Positions 26,901-37,559 of a stretch of DNA of 37,635 nt are shown one piece after another. The notes below the pieces were generated by a model. It had not been told where the DNA came from. It worked only from the letters and a program-made list of their open reading frames with translations, and searched no databases. The stretch spans positions 1 to 37,635 of the forward strand of contig JAJZOL010000175.1 of the NCBI GenBank assembly GCA_021811565.1, written 5' to 3'. Position numbers and translations under genes: made by a program. Source of the stretch: a bacterium. Its GTDB lineage: Bacteria; Armatimonadota; Chthonomonadetes; Chthonomonadales; CAJBBX01. Positions within the stretch are counted from its first letter, which is position 1; each line of letters starts with the position of its first letter.

Positions 26901-27743
26901 CTATTCCTGTCCCACCACAAAGAGATCGAATCGCACAAGGGTGGCACCCGATTCGCTTAGGAGTTGGCTGATTTTTTTGCTTGGATCACGAACGAAAGGT
27001 TGCTCGACCAAGCATACTCTCTCGTAGAATTTTCCGAGCCTGCCTTCCACGATCTTCGGAATCGCCGCTTCCGGTTTACCCTCGTTGCGGGTGAGTTCGG
27101 CGAGGACTTCCTTCTCGCGTTCCACGGCTTCCGCAGGGACATCCTCTCTGCGAGCGTATTCCGGTTTCGACGCCGCGATATGCATCGCGATATCCTTGGC
27201 GACTTCCGCCACGCTAGGCGCGGAGGGATTGCATTTTAATGCCACCATGGAGCCGATCTTGTTGGTGACGGTATGGATGTAGTTTGCAACAACAGTATCA
27301 TCTGAGACAGGATACGCTACGGCTCTGCGCAAGACGATATTTTCTCTCAGTTTGGTTAGCACATCCTCCAGCGCCTGTCGTGCGGATACGCCCGAGGGGA
27401 GTTTGTGATCAAGCAACGCGTTTGGATCTGATTGACCCGTTTCCGCCACTAATTGAGCGAGTTCGTGCGCCAAGTTTTTAAATGCGTCATTACGCGCTAC
27501 AAAATCCGTTTCGGAGTTCAGTTCGACCATCGCATGCGCCTTGGCGGTGGATGCCGCTGCAACAACGCCTTCGGCGGCTGCGCGGCCTGAGCGCTTTTCC
27601 GCCCCGGCCTTGCCTTTGGCGCGAAGGATATCGCGAGCCTTATCCACATCCCCTTCGGCCTCGGTCAGCGCTTTCTTGCACTCCATCATTCCCGCACCGG
27701 TCTGTTCACGCAATTGGCTGACCATTTGAGCGGTTATCTGCAT
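26901..27743 (-). CDS. tsf: Translation elongation factor Ts
   Basis: Nucleotide exchange factor for EF-Tu. The 280-residue protein begins [20 protein letters not shown], followed by [21 protein letters not shown] and KAGKR-like [15 protein letters not shown], then [19 protein letters not shown], which is the EF-Tu-contacting core motif. The region near residues 185-200 includes [28 protein letters not shown]. The ATG at 27743 has AGGAG upstream; the longer frame from 27803 is rejected. The gap to rpsB is 267 bases, large for this pair, but no clear terminator was found there. Confidence 0.98.
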   Translation of the reverse strand: MQITAQMVSQLREQTGAGMMECKKALTEAEGDVDKARDILRAKGKAGAEKRSGRAAAEGVVAAASTAKAHAMVELNSETDFVARNDAFKNLAHELAQLVAETGQSDPNALLDHKLPSGVSARQALEDVLTKLRENIVLRRAVAYPVSDDTVVANYIHTVTNKIGSMVALKCNPSAPSVAEVAKDIAMHIAASKPEYARREDVPAEAVEREKEVLAELTRNEGKPEAAIPKIVEGRLGKFYERVCLVEQPFVRDPSKKISQLLSESGATLVRFDLFVVGQE

Positions 27744-28010
27744 ATTAGACTCCTGTAATCTGTGGTTATCGGGGATTGCAATCGTGAATAATTCGATGGT
27801 CATGATATCCGCAATTGGATACCCATCTTCTTAAAGGGCAATCATCCCGTTTTTAAACTATATTCATATATTGACGAAATTCGAATCCAATGCGTATTAC
27901 TGCAATTATAAGCGCATTGTCCGCCGCGCCTTCTGAATTTCGCGGAAACATCGATTGAAAGATGGATTTTTGCGATTATCCGTCGTTAATCGCAGGATCA
28001 CGCAAGGCTG
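27744..28010. other. rpsB-tsf spacer with a possible palindromic-repeat relic
   Basis: A 267-base gap. The part from about 27948 to 27981 ends GGATTTTTGCGATTATCC, which resembles the end of the dispersed repeat (CGATTTTTGCAATTACC), but the left half does not align well. A 7-bp stem (GCGATTA 27972-27978, TAATCGC 27987-27993) lies just past the rpsB stop and has no U-tail. Confidence 0.3.
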
Positions 28011-28925
28011 CTATTCGCTTTCAACCTGTTCAAGCTGCACAAAATCCCCGTCCTCGTTTTCCACAGCATTTTCCACTGGAATAATGACGTCGTCCTCGTT
28101 CGTAACCAAGCGCGCCATACGGGTGTATTCGTCTTCCGCCTCTTCAACCTCCGCCACCAAGGTGTCGCCTTCGTTCATCGCTGCGGCTACGTTCTCGCCG
28201 AGATCAACGTTTTCGGAGATATCCGCTCCCGCCTCCTCCCAATCCTTCGATCGCACTTCAATGACCGCGTCAGCGATTTTGTTGGAGATGAGTTTGATTG
28301 CGCGAATGGCGTCATCGTTACCGGGGATAATGTAATCCACCTCGTCCGGATCGCAGTTCGTATCCACGATGGCGATGACGGGGATCTCAAGATTGCGCGC
28401 CTCCGCCAAGGCGATCCGCTCCTTTTTCAAGTCGACGATGAAGATTGCGTCCGGGAGTTTGGGCATGTTCTTGATGCCTCCGAGGTAACGCTCCAATTTC
28501 ATGCGCTGCTCGTTCAGATGCATCGCCTCTTTCTTGGGTAGGAGGGCAAGAGTGCCGTTCTCCTCCATCTGGTTCAACTCTGCGAGCTTGTTGATTCTCC
28601 CTTTAATGGTGGCATAGTTGGTGAGCATGCCCCCGAGCCATCTCTGATTAACATAATACTGATGACAACGGGATGCCGCCTCGAAGACTGCGTCCTGCGC
28701 CTGCTTCTTGGTGCCTACGAAGAGAATATTCCCGCCTTCCTCCGCCACGGAACGCACGAAAGCGTAAGCGTCATCGAACAGTTTTTGGGTTTGATGCAGA
28801 TCAATGATGTAGATACCGTTGCGAGCGCCATAGATAAATCGCTTCATCTTCGGATTCCAGCGGCGTGTTTGATGCCCGAAATGAACCCCGGCTTCCAGAA
28901 GTTCCTTCATTTGAATAATCGACAC
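28011..28925 (-). CDS. rpsB: 30S ribosomal protein S2 with acidic C-terminal extension
   Basis: Small-subunit protein S2. The core is standard: [91 protein letters not shown] and [32 protein letters not shown] start it at the GTG at 28925, which has AAGGAG seven bases upstream; the ATG at 28910 is the alternative, and the frame from 29015 runs through the promoter leader. The protein is 304 residues, about 50-70 longer than the usual S2, the extra being a glutamate- and aspartate-rich C-terminal tail from about residue 235. Such tails occur in some phyla and probably stay exposed on the ribosome. Confidence 0.97.
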   Translation of the reverse strand: MSIIQMKELLEAGVHFGHQTRRWNPKMKRFIYGARNGIYIIDLHQTQKLFDDAYAFVRSVAEEGGNILFVGTKKQAQDAVFEAASRCHQYYVNQRWLGGMLTNYATIKGRINKLAELNQMEENGTLALLPKKEAMHLNEQRMKLERYLGGIKNMPKLPDAIFIVDLKKERIALAEARNLEIPVIAIVDTNCDPDEVDYIIPGNDDAIRAIKLISNKIADAVIEVRSKDWEEAGADISENVDLGENVAAAMNEGDTLVAEVEEAEDEYTRMARLVTNEDDVIIPVENAVENEDGDFVQLEQVESE

Positions 28926-29043
28926 AGTTTTTCTCCTTCGGTTTTTTCCTCCCGAAATGTCATCGGCTGACTTCCTGTTCGCCATAAGCGAATCAGAACC
29001 GAGCCATGCCTCCACTTCGGTGTGTTATGTGTAAAACCGATAG

Positions 29044-29073
29044 AGTATACACCACGAACCGTGAAAATGTAAA
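29044..29073 (-). promoter_or_regulatory. Candidate promoter of the rpsB-tsf-pyrH-frr-uppS cluster
   Basis: On the minus strand TTTACA (29068-29073) and TATACT (29044-29049) are separated by 18 bases, a good sigma-70-type match. Transcription would start near 29037, giving an rpsB leader of about 110 bases. Confidence 0.65.
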
Positions 29074-29161
29074 GCGCGATCGCCTTCCCGCGAGTTTACG
29101 TGGCGCCGCCTGTTACATTCCCCTGCAAATCCCCCTGAAGTTAATCGCTCAGCCGTTTAAG

Positions 29162-29191
29162 TTGACAAGGAAACGAGTGATAAGCTAAACT
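29162..29191 (+). promoter_or_regulatory. Candidate promoter of the polysaccharide locus
   Basis: A perfect TTGACA (29162-29167), an 18-base spacer and TAAACT (29186-29191, four of six matches to TATAAT). It lies about 90 bases before the SLBB exporter start and reads away from rpsB, in a 356-base divergent region (28926-29281) that has no gene. Confidence 0.5.
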
Positions 29192-29281
29192 GAAATCCGT
29201 TAAACATGCTTTCTGTTTTGCTTGATGAACATGGCGTTCAGTGATGTCGTGATTTTATTGCAGTGAAGGGGGATGGAGGAT

Positions 29282-32200
29282 ATGACCGGCTACCGCAAGC
29301 CGATTTCACTTTTTTCCGGTATGGCGATAATCATGGTTTTAAGTCTTAGCATATATCGTCTGTCACCGGCGGCGACACTATCGGGATTTAACATACCCTC
29401 CCCTCAATCCGACACGACCACCCCTCAAACGCCCAGTCCGTATAATCCAAAGATACCACCGTATTACTATAATCCTCAGAATCCCAACCCCGCCAATCCG
29501 AACGCACCGTCCCCGGTGCTTCCTCCGGTAGCCCCTCTTCCGATATTTAATCCAAATAAGCCGATTACGTCGAATCCATTGTATGATATATTAAAACAGG
29601 CCCCCACGACGCTTCCCCCAACCACACCATTGAAGGATTTTCGCACCGGCACGGAAGTGAAGTCGCTATCGCAACCTGCGGCCCCTGTAAAGCCTCTTGA
29701 GCTCTTCGGATATAGCTATTTCGCCCCCGCAAGGCAAATGATCCTGGCGAGGATGGATTACATTAAAAAATTAATGTCCCAGCCGGTTATTCCCGGAGCG
29801 GGATTCACGAGTACGTCGGCCTCCCAAAATGCTAACGGCGGTGCACAGAACAATTCCACGAACGGGCAGTCGGGAAACTTACCAAACACCGGGACATCTC
29901 CTCAAAATCCTAGTGGGACAGGGAATAACAACGCCGTCGCCAATTTAACTGACGCTCAAAAACTGGACTTACTAACTCGCGCACGTGAGAACAAGTTGAC
30001 GGATGCCGAAAAAATCAAATATCACGATTTACTATATCCCGCCTCGCCGACTTCGCCAAGTCAGCAGGGTTCTTCAGGTTTATCAACTCTCTATCCTGCA
30101 TCACCCAATGCGGTCAACACCGCACCCACCAATGGCGGCGGTCCGGTGATTAATGACGCCAACGCTTTCAATTCCATCAACGACCCGCTTACTCAGTTCT
30201 TCTCCAATATTGCCGCCACGGTTCCCGCCACCTATCAGTTGTCTGCAGGGGATAAAGTGACGTTAAGATATTGGAGCCCTACCATGGAGATGAGCGAGCA
30301 GACTCTCATGGTGGATCAGACGGGCGGATTGACGATCCCCGGAGCCGGACGCATCATTGTGCAGGGGCAAACGTTGGCGCAAGCGGAAAAGCTGATCGGA
30401 GCCAAACTGAACACATTGTACCGTGATGTGAAAGTTTCACTTTCCATGCAGGAGCTCCGAACCATGCCGATTACGGTCACGGGGGAATCTTGGTATCCGG
30501 GAACCTACAACGTTCCTGCCGTCGCCACCGCTTTGAATATGATTTACGCCACTGGCGGACCGACGGATGACGGCACTCTACGCAAAATTGAGGTGCGCCG
30601 GAACGGTCTGCTGGTGGGCGTTATCGATTTTTACAAGTTTTTGATGAAGGGGGATCAAACTCAGGATATTCCCTTGCAGCCTGGGGACGTGATTTATATC
30701 CCACCGCGTTTTTCGCGCATTACCGTGCAAGGCGAGGTGCGCCGTCCGGGAATATATGAGCTTATTGATCATGAATCATTGGCGGACGCTCTTGCATATG
30801 CGGGAGGGATCAATCCTTCCGGAGTGGAGCAGCGTGTGCAGGTGCTGAGCGTTCAGCCCGGCGTATCCCGTGTGTTGCGCGATGTGAATGTAAGCGATAA
30901 AAAATCCGCGGAATCCACTCCCTTGTACGATGGAGACATCGTGGACGTCTTCTCCGTGCAGCCGACCGTGGAAAACATGGTGAGTATCGACGGCGCCGTG
31001 GATCTGCCCGGCGATTACGCGATCACCCCCGGAATGACAGTTTCTGATTTGTTGCGTGACGCTCGAGGAACACTAAGTGATGCGTACCTTACGGTGGCTC
31101 ATCTGTTCCGCTATAATCCCGATAATACGATGTCGTTGATTCCCATCGACCTTGAAAAAGCATTAAAGGGCGATCCAAAGGATAATCTGGAGTTGAGACG
31201 CTGGGATAAACTGATGGTCTACACCAGGGATGAGGTGGCTTGGACCGGACAGCGCGAGGTGACGGTGCGCGGAGCGGTCAAGACCCCAGGCATCTATTAT
31301 CGCAGCAACGGCATGCGCGTGAGTGACCTGCTCATCCTTGCCGGCGGAGTGACACCGGAGGCATACACCCGCCGAGCCATATTGCTCCATCAGCATCCAG
31401 ATGGATCCTACACCTATGATTATGTGAATATCAACGCAGCAATGACGGGTAATCCAAACAGCGATCCCCTCTTGCAGGAGAAGGATGTGCTCGCCGTATA
31501 TCGAACGGATGAGGCGCACTTCACTCCGGACCACACCGTTAAGATTGCGGGTGAAGTGGTCACGCCTGGTTCCTACCCACGTGGAGACGGAATGCATTTG
31601 AGTGATTTGATACGAGTGGCGGGCGGACTGACTCCTCAAGCAGGCGATGAGATCGCGATAGCTCACGCCCGAACAAACGAAAACGCTATGCCGGAACAGG
31701 TTACATGGGACAGTTCCACCGGTAAGCCTGTTCCCGACCCCCTAATGCAGGATGGGGATGTGGTGACGATTCAAGGCATGGGGGATTATCGTGCGAAACC
31801 TTATATCGTATATGTCAACGGGGAGGTGAATCGTCCTGGTCCCGTTATTCTTCAAGGGAATAAAGAATGGTTGAGCGACGTGATTCGCGACGCAGGCGGG
31901 CTTAAACCGGACGCGTATGCGCCAGGTGTGGAATTCATGCGCTCACCCGACCTTCTGATGACCGCCGGGCAGAAACAGATCGCTCAAATGGTGAATGAAC
32001 TGGATGATTTAATCAACCAAAGCGATTATCAGAGGGAGTTGGCGAAGGCGGATGTCGAACGCATCAAGATGATAGGACAGGCGATGAATTCAGGGTTGCC
32101 AATTCCCATCCCTGGGCTCGCCACCGCCACCACAGCGGCGGCTGCAAGCACCGCGCCAGTGGAGAATGCTGCCAACCCGTTGCTGAACAGGCAACTGGTA

Positions 32201-32668
32201 ACTCCTCCGCGCACCTTAACCGACACAGATCTGTTACCCGCAGGCAATGTGGCAATCAACCTTGCAGCAGCCATGAAGAAACCTCATGGCCCGGCGGATA
32301 TCCTAATGATGAACGGTGACACTGTGACCGTGCCTCAAATGCCGACCACCGTGCAGGTTATCGGAGCTGTTATGCACGCACGCGGCGTTCTTTACCAGAA
32401 AGACATGACTGTTCGGGATTATGTGGATCAGGCGGGTGGATTCGCCCCCGACGCAGCATTGGATCGCATAGAGATCATACGTTTGGGCGACGGATTGACG
32501 CCTGCCAACAAGGTGAAACACCTCAAGCCAGGCGACGTGATCCTTGTACCCACCCAGGTGATGGCCGCCAAGCTAACATCCAAGAATAACTTGATTGACG
32601 ATATTTTCAGAAATATCACGAACACCTCCCTCATCATTTTGGTGGCTACCAAACTGTTTGGATTGTGA
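29282..32668 (+). CDS. Wza-like polysaccharide export protein with seven SLBB domains
   Basis: An 1128-residue envelope protein for exopolysaccharide export. A hydrophobic N-terminal segment (about 8-32) is a signal peptide or anchor. A proline/asparagine-rich stretch (about 35-110) and a glycine/asparagine/serine-rich stretch (about 180-225) follow. The polysaccharide export domain starts near 315 ([16 protein letters not shown]). Then come seven SLBB-type units, each starting with a V-x-G-x-V-x-x-P-G pattern, near residues 397, 479, 567, 659, 752, 842 and 1024 (the last reads IGAVMHARG). A helical, alanine-rich insert lies between the sixth and seventh. A hydrophobic helix ends the protein ([14 protein letters not shown]). 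E. coli Wza has far fewer repeats. AAGGGGG lies nine bases before the ATG at 29282; an ATG at 29273 is the alternative. gmd follows by 55 bases. Confidence 0.88.
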   Translation: MTGYRKPISLFSGMAIIMVLSLSIYRLSPAATLSGFNIPSPQSDTTTPQTPSPYNPKIPPYYYNPQNPNPANPNAPSPVLPPVAPLPIFNPNKPITSNPLYDILKQAPTTLPPTTPLKDFRTGTEVKSLSQPAAPVKPLELFGYSYFAPARQMILARMDYIKKLMSQPVIPGAGFTSTSASQNANGGAQNNSTNGQSGNLPNTGTSPQNPSGTGNNNAVANLTDAQKLDLLTRARENKLTDAEKIKYHDLLYPASPTSPSQQGSSGLSTLYPASPNAVNTAPTNGGGPVINDANAFNSINDPLTQFFSNIAATVPATYQLSAGDKVTLRYWSPTMEMSEQTLMVDQTGGLTIPGAGRIIVQGQTLAQAEKLIGAKLNTLYRDVKVSLSMQELRTMPITVTGESWYPGTYNVPAVATALNMIYATGGPTDDGTLRKIEVRRNGLLVGVIDFYKFLMKGDQTQDIPLQPGDVIYIPPRFSRITVQGEVRRPGIYELIDHESLADALAYAGGINPSGVEQRVQVLSVQPGVSRVLRDVNVSDKKSAESTPLYDGDIVDVFSVQPTVENMVSIDGAVDLPGDYAITPGMTVSDLLRDARGTLSDAYLTVAHLFRYNPDNTMSLIPIDLEKALKGDPKDNLELRRWDKLMVYTRDEVAWTGQREVTVRGAVKTPGIYYRSNGMRVSDLLILAGGVTPEAYTRRAILLHQHPDGSYTYDYVNINAAMTGNPNSDPLLQEKDVLAVYRTDEAHFTPDHTVKIAGEVVTPGSYPRGDGMHLSDLIRVAGGLTPQAGDEIAIAHARTNENAMPEQVTWDSSTGKPVPDPLMQDGDVVTIQGMGDYRAKPYIVYVNGEVNRPGPVILQGNKEWLSDVIRDAGGLKPDAYAPGVEFMRSPDLLMTAGQKQIAQMVNELDDLINQSDYQRELAKADVERIKMIGQAMNSGLPIPIPGLATATTAAAASTAPVENAANPLLNRQLVTPPRTLTDTDLLPAGNVAINLAAAMKKPHGPADILMMNGDTVTVPQMPTTVQVIGAVMHARGVLYQKDMTVRDYVDQAGGFAPDAALDRIEIIRLGDGLTPANKVKHLKPGDVILVPTQVMAAKLTSKNNLIDDIFRNITNTSLIILVATKLFGL

Positions 32669-32723
32669 GGGTTTAATTGAAGTCACCTTTCCTCGGGGAG
32701 AGGGGATCAGGAATATTGCTACC

Positions 32724-33770
32724 ATGAAGAAAGCTCTGATTACGGGAATTACCGGGCAGGATGGCTCTTATCTCACCGAGTTTCTCCTCGGGAAAGGCTA
32801 TCAGGTCCATGGGATTATTAGACGCGCCAGCACCTTCAATACGGATAGAATCGATGCCATTTATGCGGATCCGCATGAGCAGGGGACTCGTCTCTTCCTT
32901 CATTACGGCGACCTTTCCGACGCCACGGGCATCCGTAGAATTATCGGCAAAGTGCAACCTGATGAGGTGTATAACCTAGGAGCGCAGTCTCATGTCCGAG
33001 TCTCGTTCGATCAACCGGAATATACCGCCGACGTGGTCGCCACGGGTACGTTGCGTTTATTGGATGCGGTGCGTGATTTTATCGCGGAGACACACAAGCC
33101 CGTGCGTTTGTATCAGGCGGGGTCATCGGAGATGTTCGGCGCCGCCAATCCGCCACAGAATGAAGGCACGCCGTTTTACCCGCGCAGTCCCTATGCGGCG
33201 AGCAAGGTTGCGGCGCATTGGTACGCGATTAATTACAGAGAGGCGCAGGGGATCTTTATCTGCAACGGGATACTTTTTAATCATGAATCCCCGCGTCGCG
33301 GCGAGACATTCGTCACACGGAAAGTCACACGCGCGGTGGGGCGCATCAAGCTTTTCTTGCAGGATAAGCTATACTTGGGCAATCTGGAATCGAAGAGAGA
33401 CTGGGGATACGCCGGGGACTACGTGGAAGCGATGTGGCTTATGCTTCAGCAAGATAAGCCGGATGACTATGTTATCGCCACAGGGGAGTCGTATTCCGTG
33501 AAGGATCTTCTTGAAGAGGCTTTCCGGTACGTGGATTTGGATTGGCGTGATTATGTGGAGATAGATCCAAGATATTTTCGTCCGACGGAAGTGAATCATC
33601 TTCACGGAGACGCAACAAAGGCGAGAGAGAAGCTTGGATGGGAGCCGAAAGTTGGGTTTGTGGAGTTAGTCCATATGATGGTGGATCATGATTTAGAGCT
33701 TGCCCGACAGGATAAAACATTGCGTGACGCTGGGCATATTTTGACGCCGCGCGGTTTAGCGAACAGATAG
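32724..33770 (+). CDS. gmd: GDP-mannose 4,6-dehydratase
   Basis: Short-chain dehydrogenase/reductase-type enzyme that turns GDP-D-mannose into GDP-4-keto-6-deoxymannose, the entry to GDP-L-fucose and GDP-rhamnose. The 348-residue length is typical. The nucleotide-binding loop is [16 protein letters not shown] (8-23), followed by [44 protein letters not shown], the catalytic SSEMFG and [10 protein letters not shown] (Tyr-x3-Lys), and [20 protein letters not shown]. The start at 32724 begins the Rossmann strand directly; the frame from 32595 is exporter sequence out of frame. It sits between the exporter and fcl on the same strand, which fits one operon for GDP-L-fucose. Confidence 0.97.
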   Translation: MKKALITGITGQDGSYLTEFLLGKGYQVHGIIRRASTFNTDRIDAIYADPHEQGTRLFLHYGDLSDATGIRRIIGKVQPDEVYNLGAQSHVRVSFDQPEYTADVVATGTLRLLDAVRDFIAETHKPVRLYQAGSSEMFGAANPPQNEGTPFYPRSPYAASKVAAHWYAINYREAQGIFICNGILFNHESPRRGETFVTRKVTRAVGRIKLFLQDKLYLGNLESKRDWGYAGDYVEAMWLMLQQDKPDDYVIATGESYSVKDLLEEAFRYVDLDWRDYVEIDPRYFRPTEVNHLHGDATKAREKLGWEPKVGFVELVHMMVDHDLELARQDKTLRDAGHILTPRGLANR

Positions 33771-33817
33771 ATTACGCCATTGTGACGTATGGTCGTGTTT
33801 TTTTTCAAGGAGTCGTT

Positions 33818-34756
33818 ATGCGCAAGGATAGTCGAATATATGTTGCAGGGCATCTCGGTCTCGTGGGGTCCGCTATCACGAGGAGACTGCTTCAGGACGG
33901 CTATGAGCATCTCATTTTACGATCCATCGATGAATGTGATTTGACGAACCCCGTGGCGGTTGACGCTCTGGTTGAGCAGCAAATGCCGGAATATGTGTTT
34001 CTCGCCGCCGCCAGAGTGGGGGGTATTTTGGCAAACAATACGTATCCAGGGGATTTCATTCGGATCAATTTACAGATACAAATCAATGTCATCGACGCCG
34101 CACGTCGTTTTGGAGTGAAAAAACTACTTTTTCTTGGATCTTCCTGCATCTACCCAAAGCTCGCTCCGCAGCCTATAAAAGAGGAGTATTTGCTCACAGG
34201 GCCGTTGGAAACCACGAATGACGCATATGCAATTGCGAAAATCGCGGGTATCCAGATGTGCGATGCTTACCGGAGACAGTATGGGTTCCAATCCGTATGT
34301 CTCATGCCGACAAATCTTTACGGCCCGGGCGACAATTTCGATTTGAATAATTCGCACGTCCTGCCTGCGCTTATCCGAAAATTCCATGAAGCCAAAGTGA
34401 ACCACAGCTCTGAAGTTGTGGTTTGGGGAACGGGAAATCCGCGAAGGGAATTCCTGTATGTGGATGATCTTGCAGACGCTTCTCTTTTTCTAATGAATAA
34501 TTATCAGGGGGATGAGATCGTCAACGTTGGAGTGGGGGAGGATCAAACCATAGGCGAGTTGGCGGAAATGATTCGCGACTTGGTCGAATATCGAGGAGAT
34601 ATCTCTTTCGATACCTCCAAACCGGATGGAACTCCAAGAAAGTTGCTTGACGTTTCTCGCCTATTCGGCTTGGGTTGGCGGCCAAAAACCTCTCTTCGCG
34701 ACGGGATATCACAAACATATGCCTGGTACCAAGAGAAGGCGGGGAAAATCAGTTGA
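33818..34756 (+). CDS. fcl: GDP-L-fucose synthase
   Basis: Bifunctional epimerase/reductase that converts GDP-4-keto-6-deoxymannose, made by Gmd, into GDP-L-fucose with NADPH. The 312-residue protein shows [17 protein letters not shown] (8-24), [37 protein letters not shown] with the catalytic Ser/Cys pair, [11 protein letters not shown] (Tyr-x3-Lys) and [13 protein letters not shown]. The ATG at 33818 has AAGGAG six bases upstream; the frame from 33782 is rejected. It follows gmd by 47 bases, so the two make a cassette. The next gene on this strand is 385 bases away. Confidence 0.97.
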   Translation: MRKDSRIYVAGHLGLVGSAITRRLLQDGYEHLILRSIDECDLTNPVAVDALVEQQMPEYVFLAAARVGGILANNTYPGDFIRINLQIQINVIDAARRFGVKKLLFLGSSCIYPKLAPQPIKEEYLLTGPLETTNDAYAIAKIAGIQMCDAYRRQYGFQSVCLMPTNLYGPGDNFDLNNSHVLPALIRKFHEAKVNHSSEVVVWGTGNPRREFLYVDDLADASLFLMNNYQGDEIVNVGVGEDQTIGELAEMIRDLVEYRGDISFDTSKPDGTPRKLLDVSRLFGLGWRPKTSLRDGISQTYAWYQEKAGKIS

Positions 34757-35141
34757 TACGTTTGCATTCGTTTGCTTATGGGTTGGAATTGTTATGTTAA
34801 CGAATAAGGCTGACGACCTGTTTGGTAAGATTGATGAGAGTCATTAACGAAGATAACCAAAATGAGTTTGATATGATGTAATTGTAGTTTTGATTCCCTA
34901 AAGACACTCTATGGGGAAATAAGCAAATACGTTTTGCCGCTAATGAAATGAATGTCGCACTTCACCGCATCTAATATGACATTATAGTATTTCAAAGGGA
35001 ATTAATTATCCGTAATATGCGCTCCGCATTCGTTTGCACACCTGATTTTATCCACTTGATAGTTGGATATGACGAGGAAAAGGCACGATTGATTGAGAAT
35101 CGTTCCATTGGAAGCATACGCGGCTATTTAAACGTGTGATT
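34757..35141 (+). other. Intergenic region before the Wzz-type gene
   Basis: 385 bases with no convincing ORF or RNA gene. A weak promoter candidate is TTCACC (34961-34966), 16 bases, TATAGT (34983-34988). If real, it gives the Wzz-type gene its own transcript with a leader of about 150 bases. I see no terminator hairpin with a U-tail after fcl. Confidence 0.35.
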
Positions 35142-36677
35142 ATGACGCCAACACCGGACCATCAAGACGAACTATATATCGATTCCTCTCTGCTGAGGGC
35201 TGTTATAAAAAAGCGTTGGATATTGTGGACGTTTACAGGACTGTTTCTTTTTGTCCTTATCGTTTTCATAATGTTGCTTTTCGTACCCCAGAAATACACT
35301 TCGACGACCTCCCTCTCAATACAGAGTAGTGCATCTCCGATGGGTGGGGCGCTCTCCGTTCTTACGGGACAGACAGAAAACAAGAAATATCTCGGGATTT
35401 TGAGCAGCAGACGGCTGGCGGAGAGGGTTGCGAATGATGTGGATCTGTACCATAAGCTACGTTTTCGCGATCGCGCCGATATGTTGGAGCAGTTGCAAGG
35501 GATGGTCTCAGCCAACGAGGATTCCGTGAGCGGGCTTGTATTCATATCCGCAACGGTGAAAGGTCCACCCTATATCCCAGTATTTTCCAAGTTAAATCGC
35601 CAAAAAATCAAGAATCTTGCGAAAGATATCGCGAATGCATACGCCAAGGAATTGAAGCGGTATTATGTTGATAATGATAACGCGCGAGATACGGTTTTAT
35701 TGCGCGGAGCGAATCAACTCCTCAAGATGACCAAGGATAACTACTATCATAATAGGGACTTGGTGATGCGCTTTATCAAGAAACATCTGAAAATGACCTA
35801 TATGGCCAGTTTGGGGAAAGGCGGATCCGGAGCTTTGGATATTGGCGCATCGGCGGATATGGCAATGACGAGCGCCTCGGGAGGCGATACTCTTTCCGAT
35901 TCGTCATCCGGCGATTCCAGCTCTTCTTCACCGCTCTCCTCCATGGGAGCTTCGACATCGCTTCCAGGAGGATATTCCGGAGTGTCGGGGTTGTATCAGG
36001 GGTTGTTGCAAATTCAAACCGATTTGAAAGGGTTGGAGGCGGGTTACACGGAGTACAATACTCAGGTGAACAAACAACTGAGAAATATAGAGAACATCCC
36101 AGAAGAGGATCCATTACTCATGCAAGCCAGGCGCAAAGTTCTGGAGCAAAAATTGAAGCTGGAGGAGTTGCGCATTCAATATAGCGACACCAACCCTCTG
36201 GTTGTCGTTGCGAAAAATGAACTGGCGGTGGCTGAAGCGCAGTTGAAAAGAGAGATAAGAGGTATTAAGAATCACTACACTACCGACTCGGTGGTGAATT
36301 CTGTTCGAGAAGCCGATCTTGAAGCCAAAAGATTGACCTTGCTGCATAATATCCATAGGATGGAAAAGGGCATGATGCTGCAGGGATTGCAGGAGGCGAA
36401 GTTTGACGAACTGAAAACAGACCTGATGCTGAGCCTCGCCGCTTTTAAGGAAACCGAAGTGGATTCCGCCAAACTGAGGTTGGAGACGGTGTCCGCACAG
36501 AGCAGGATCAATGTGGTGGATACGGCTATCGACGCAAGGACCGGGAACCCTCGCCCTCGAGTCATGCTTGGTATCGCCCTGGCCCTTGTGATAGCGTTCA
36601 TAGGTGCGCTCATCATCCGAGACTACAATGTGGAATCGAAAGCGAGGAAGAACCAGGAGATTGCACCTGCGAGTTAG
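35142..36677 (+). CDS. Wzz/GumC-type polysaccharide chain-length determinant protein
   Basis: A 511-residue inner-membrane protein that controls polymer length in Wzy-dependent polysaccharide synthesis and may dock the exporter. Two transmembrane helices flank a large periplasmic part: about 26-48 (after the basic VIKKRWILW) and about 474-492, the second preceded by the proline-bearing DARTGNPRPRVML. The Wzz motif QKYTSTTSLSI follows the first helix. Coiled-coil helices lie around 180-220 and 290-450. Between them, residues about 222-285 are a serine/glycine-rich, probably disordered linker. No C-terminal tyrosine-kinase domain is present, so any kinase is separate. The start may be ATG 35142 or GTG 35136; neither has a ribosome site. 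A hairpin follows. Confidence 0.86.
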   Translation: MTPTPDHQDELYIDSSLLRAVIKKRWILWTFTGLFLFVLIVFIMLLFVPQKYTSTTSLSIQSSASPMGGALSVLTGQTENKKYLGILSSRRLAERVANDVDLYHKLRFRDRADMLEQLQGMVSANEDSVSGLVFISATVKGPPYIPVFSKLNRQKIKNLAKDIANAYAKELKRYYVDNDNARDTVLLRGANQLLKMTKDNYYHNRDLVMRFIKKHLKMTYMASLGKGGSGALDIGASADMAMTSASGGDTLSDSSSGDSSSSSPLSSMGASTSLPGGYSGVSGLYQGLLQIQTDLKGLEAGYTEYNTQVNKQLRNIENIPEEDPLLMQARRKVLEQKLKLEELRIQYSDTNPLVVVAKNELAVAEAQLKREIRGIKNHYTTDSVVNSVREADLEAKRLTLLHNIHRMEKGMMLQGLQEAKFDELKTDLMLSLAAFKETEVDSAKLRLETVSAQSRINVVDTAIDARTGNPRPRVMLGIALALVIAFIGALIIRDYNVESKARKNQEIAPAS

Positions 36678-36721
36678 CGGCACGGCATGACGACAAGCAA
36701 AAATGAGCATTAATGATACAA

Positions 36722-36746
36722 GGAGGGGGACATTGCGTCCTCCTCC
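36722..36746. terminator. Hairpin between the Wzz-type and sugar transferase genes
   Basis: GGAGGGGGAC pairs with GTCCTCCTCC (10 bp, one G-U pair) around a 5-base loop. It lies between two convergent genes (stops at 36677 and 36791), so it can serve both. U-runs are weak on both sides. Confidence 0.6.
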
Positions 36747-36790
36747 GCTCATAGGTTGCTTTTCAAGTACAAAGCGTATGTTACGGCTGT

Positions 36791-37444
36791 TTACTGGGCT
36801 CCGCGTCCGGTTAAAACCGCGGGAATGGTTTTAACTAGGATCATTAAGTCGTTTCTGAAGGATCTCGTCTCGATATATTGAATATCTAACTCCACCCATT
36901 GCTCGAAGGGGATATTGCTTCGCCCGTTTATTTGCCAAAGACATGTCAATCCCGGATGCACCGAAAGTCGCTTAAGTTCGCGATCTCCGTATTCCTCAAC
37001 TTCACATGGCAACGGAGGACGAGGACCAACCAAGCTCATGTCCCCCTTAAGTACATTCCAGAGTTGGGGTATTTCATCTATGCTCGTTTTACGCATGAAT
37101 GCTCCAATGGGGGTGATTCGAGGATCATTTCGGATTTTAAAGACTGGTCCGTCCGCTTCGTTGAGATGTCGAAGCAGGTCTCGCTTGGATTCCGCATCGG
37201 CAAACATTGATCTGAACTTATAACAGGTGAAGGGTTTTCCGCCAATTCCCACTCGTGTCTGTTTGAAAATAACAGGCCCTTTGGATGTTAACTTAATCAA
37301 TAAAGCGATTATTATGGAGAAGGGCAGGAAAAGTGTGATGACTAACGCCGATATGATAATGTCAGTGAGTCTTTTTAAAAAAATATAACTCTTATCTGAC
37401 TTCACGATCTGTATGGATTGTATCGAATCATGCGATATAGCCAT
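36791..37444 (-). CDS. Priming glycosyl-phosphate transferase (bacterial sugar transferase)
   Basis: A 217-residue inner-membrane enzyme that attaches the first sugar-1-phosphate to undecaprenyl phosphate, starting each exopolysaccharide repeat unit. It is the short form, with one N-terminal hydrophobic hairpin (about 28-50, after FLKRLTDIIISA) and the catalytic core: GPVIFKQTRVGIGGKPFTCYKFRSM, the Asp-Glu pair in SIDEIPQLWNVLKGDMSLVGPRPP, and PGLTCLWQINGRS. The ATG at 37444 has AAAGGGAG upstream. It converges with the Wzz-type gene but belongs to the same pathway. The sugar is not readable from the sequence (glucose, galactose or an N-acetyl sugar are all possible). Glycosyltransferases, flippase and polymerase must lie outside the window. 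Confidence 0.93.
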   Translation of the reverse strand: MAISHDSIQSIQIVKSDKSYIFLKRLTDIIISALVITLFLPFSIIIALLIKLTSKGPVIFKQTRVGIGGKPFTCYKFRSMFADAESKRDLLRHLNEADGPVFKIRNDPRITPIGAFMRKTSIDEIPQLWNVLKGDMSLVGPRPPLPCEVEEYGDRELKRLSVHPGLTCLWQINGRSNIPFEQWVELDIQYIETRSFRNDLMILVKTIPAVLTGRGAQ

Positions 37445-37519
37445 GGTTCACTCCCTTTCCGACATTGAAAGGCTTCCTTGCAATCTCAAGTAACTGAAAT
37501 TTTAGATGGACGAATTAAA

Positions 37520-37537
37520 TTTTCACGCAAGTGAAAA
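37520..37537. repeat. Short hairpin upstream of the sugar transferase gene
   Basis: TTTTCAC and GTGAAAA flank GCAA, giving a 7-bp stem with a four-base loop, 76 bases before the start codon. It lies between the candidate promoter and the gene and could be an operator or a leader hairpin. Confidence 0.35.
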
Positions 37538-37559
37538 AACTCTTCATTTTCGAATCTCA

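Noticed and set aside
27870-27890. TTCGAATCC resembling a tRNA T-loop
   Set aside because: No acceptor, D or anticodon stem can be folded around it.
27893-27981. Possible fourth copy of the palindromic repeat in the rpsB-tsf spacer
   Set aside because: The right end (GGATTTTTGCGATTATCC) resembles the family, but the left half and core do not align well enough by eye to claim it as a copy.
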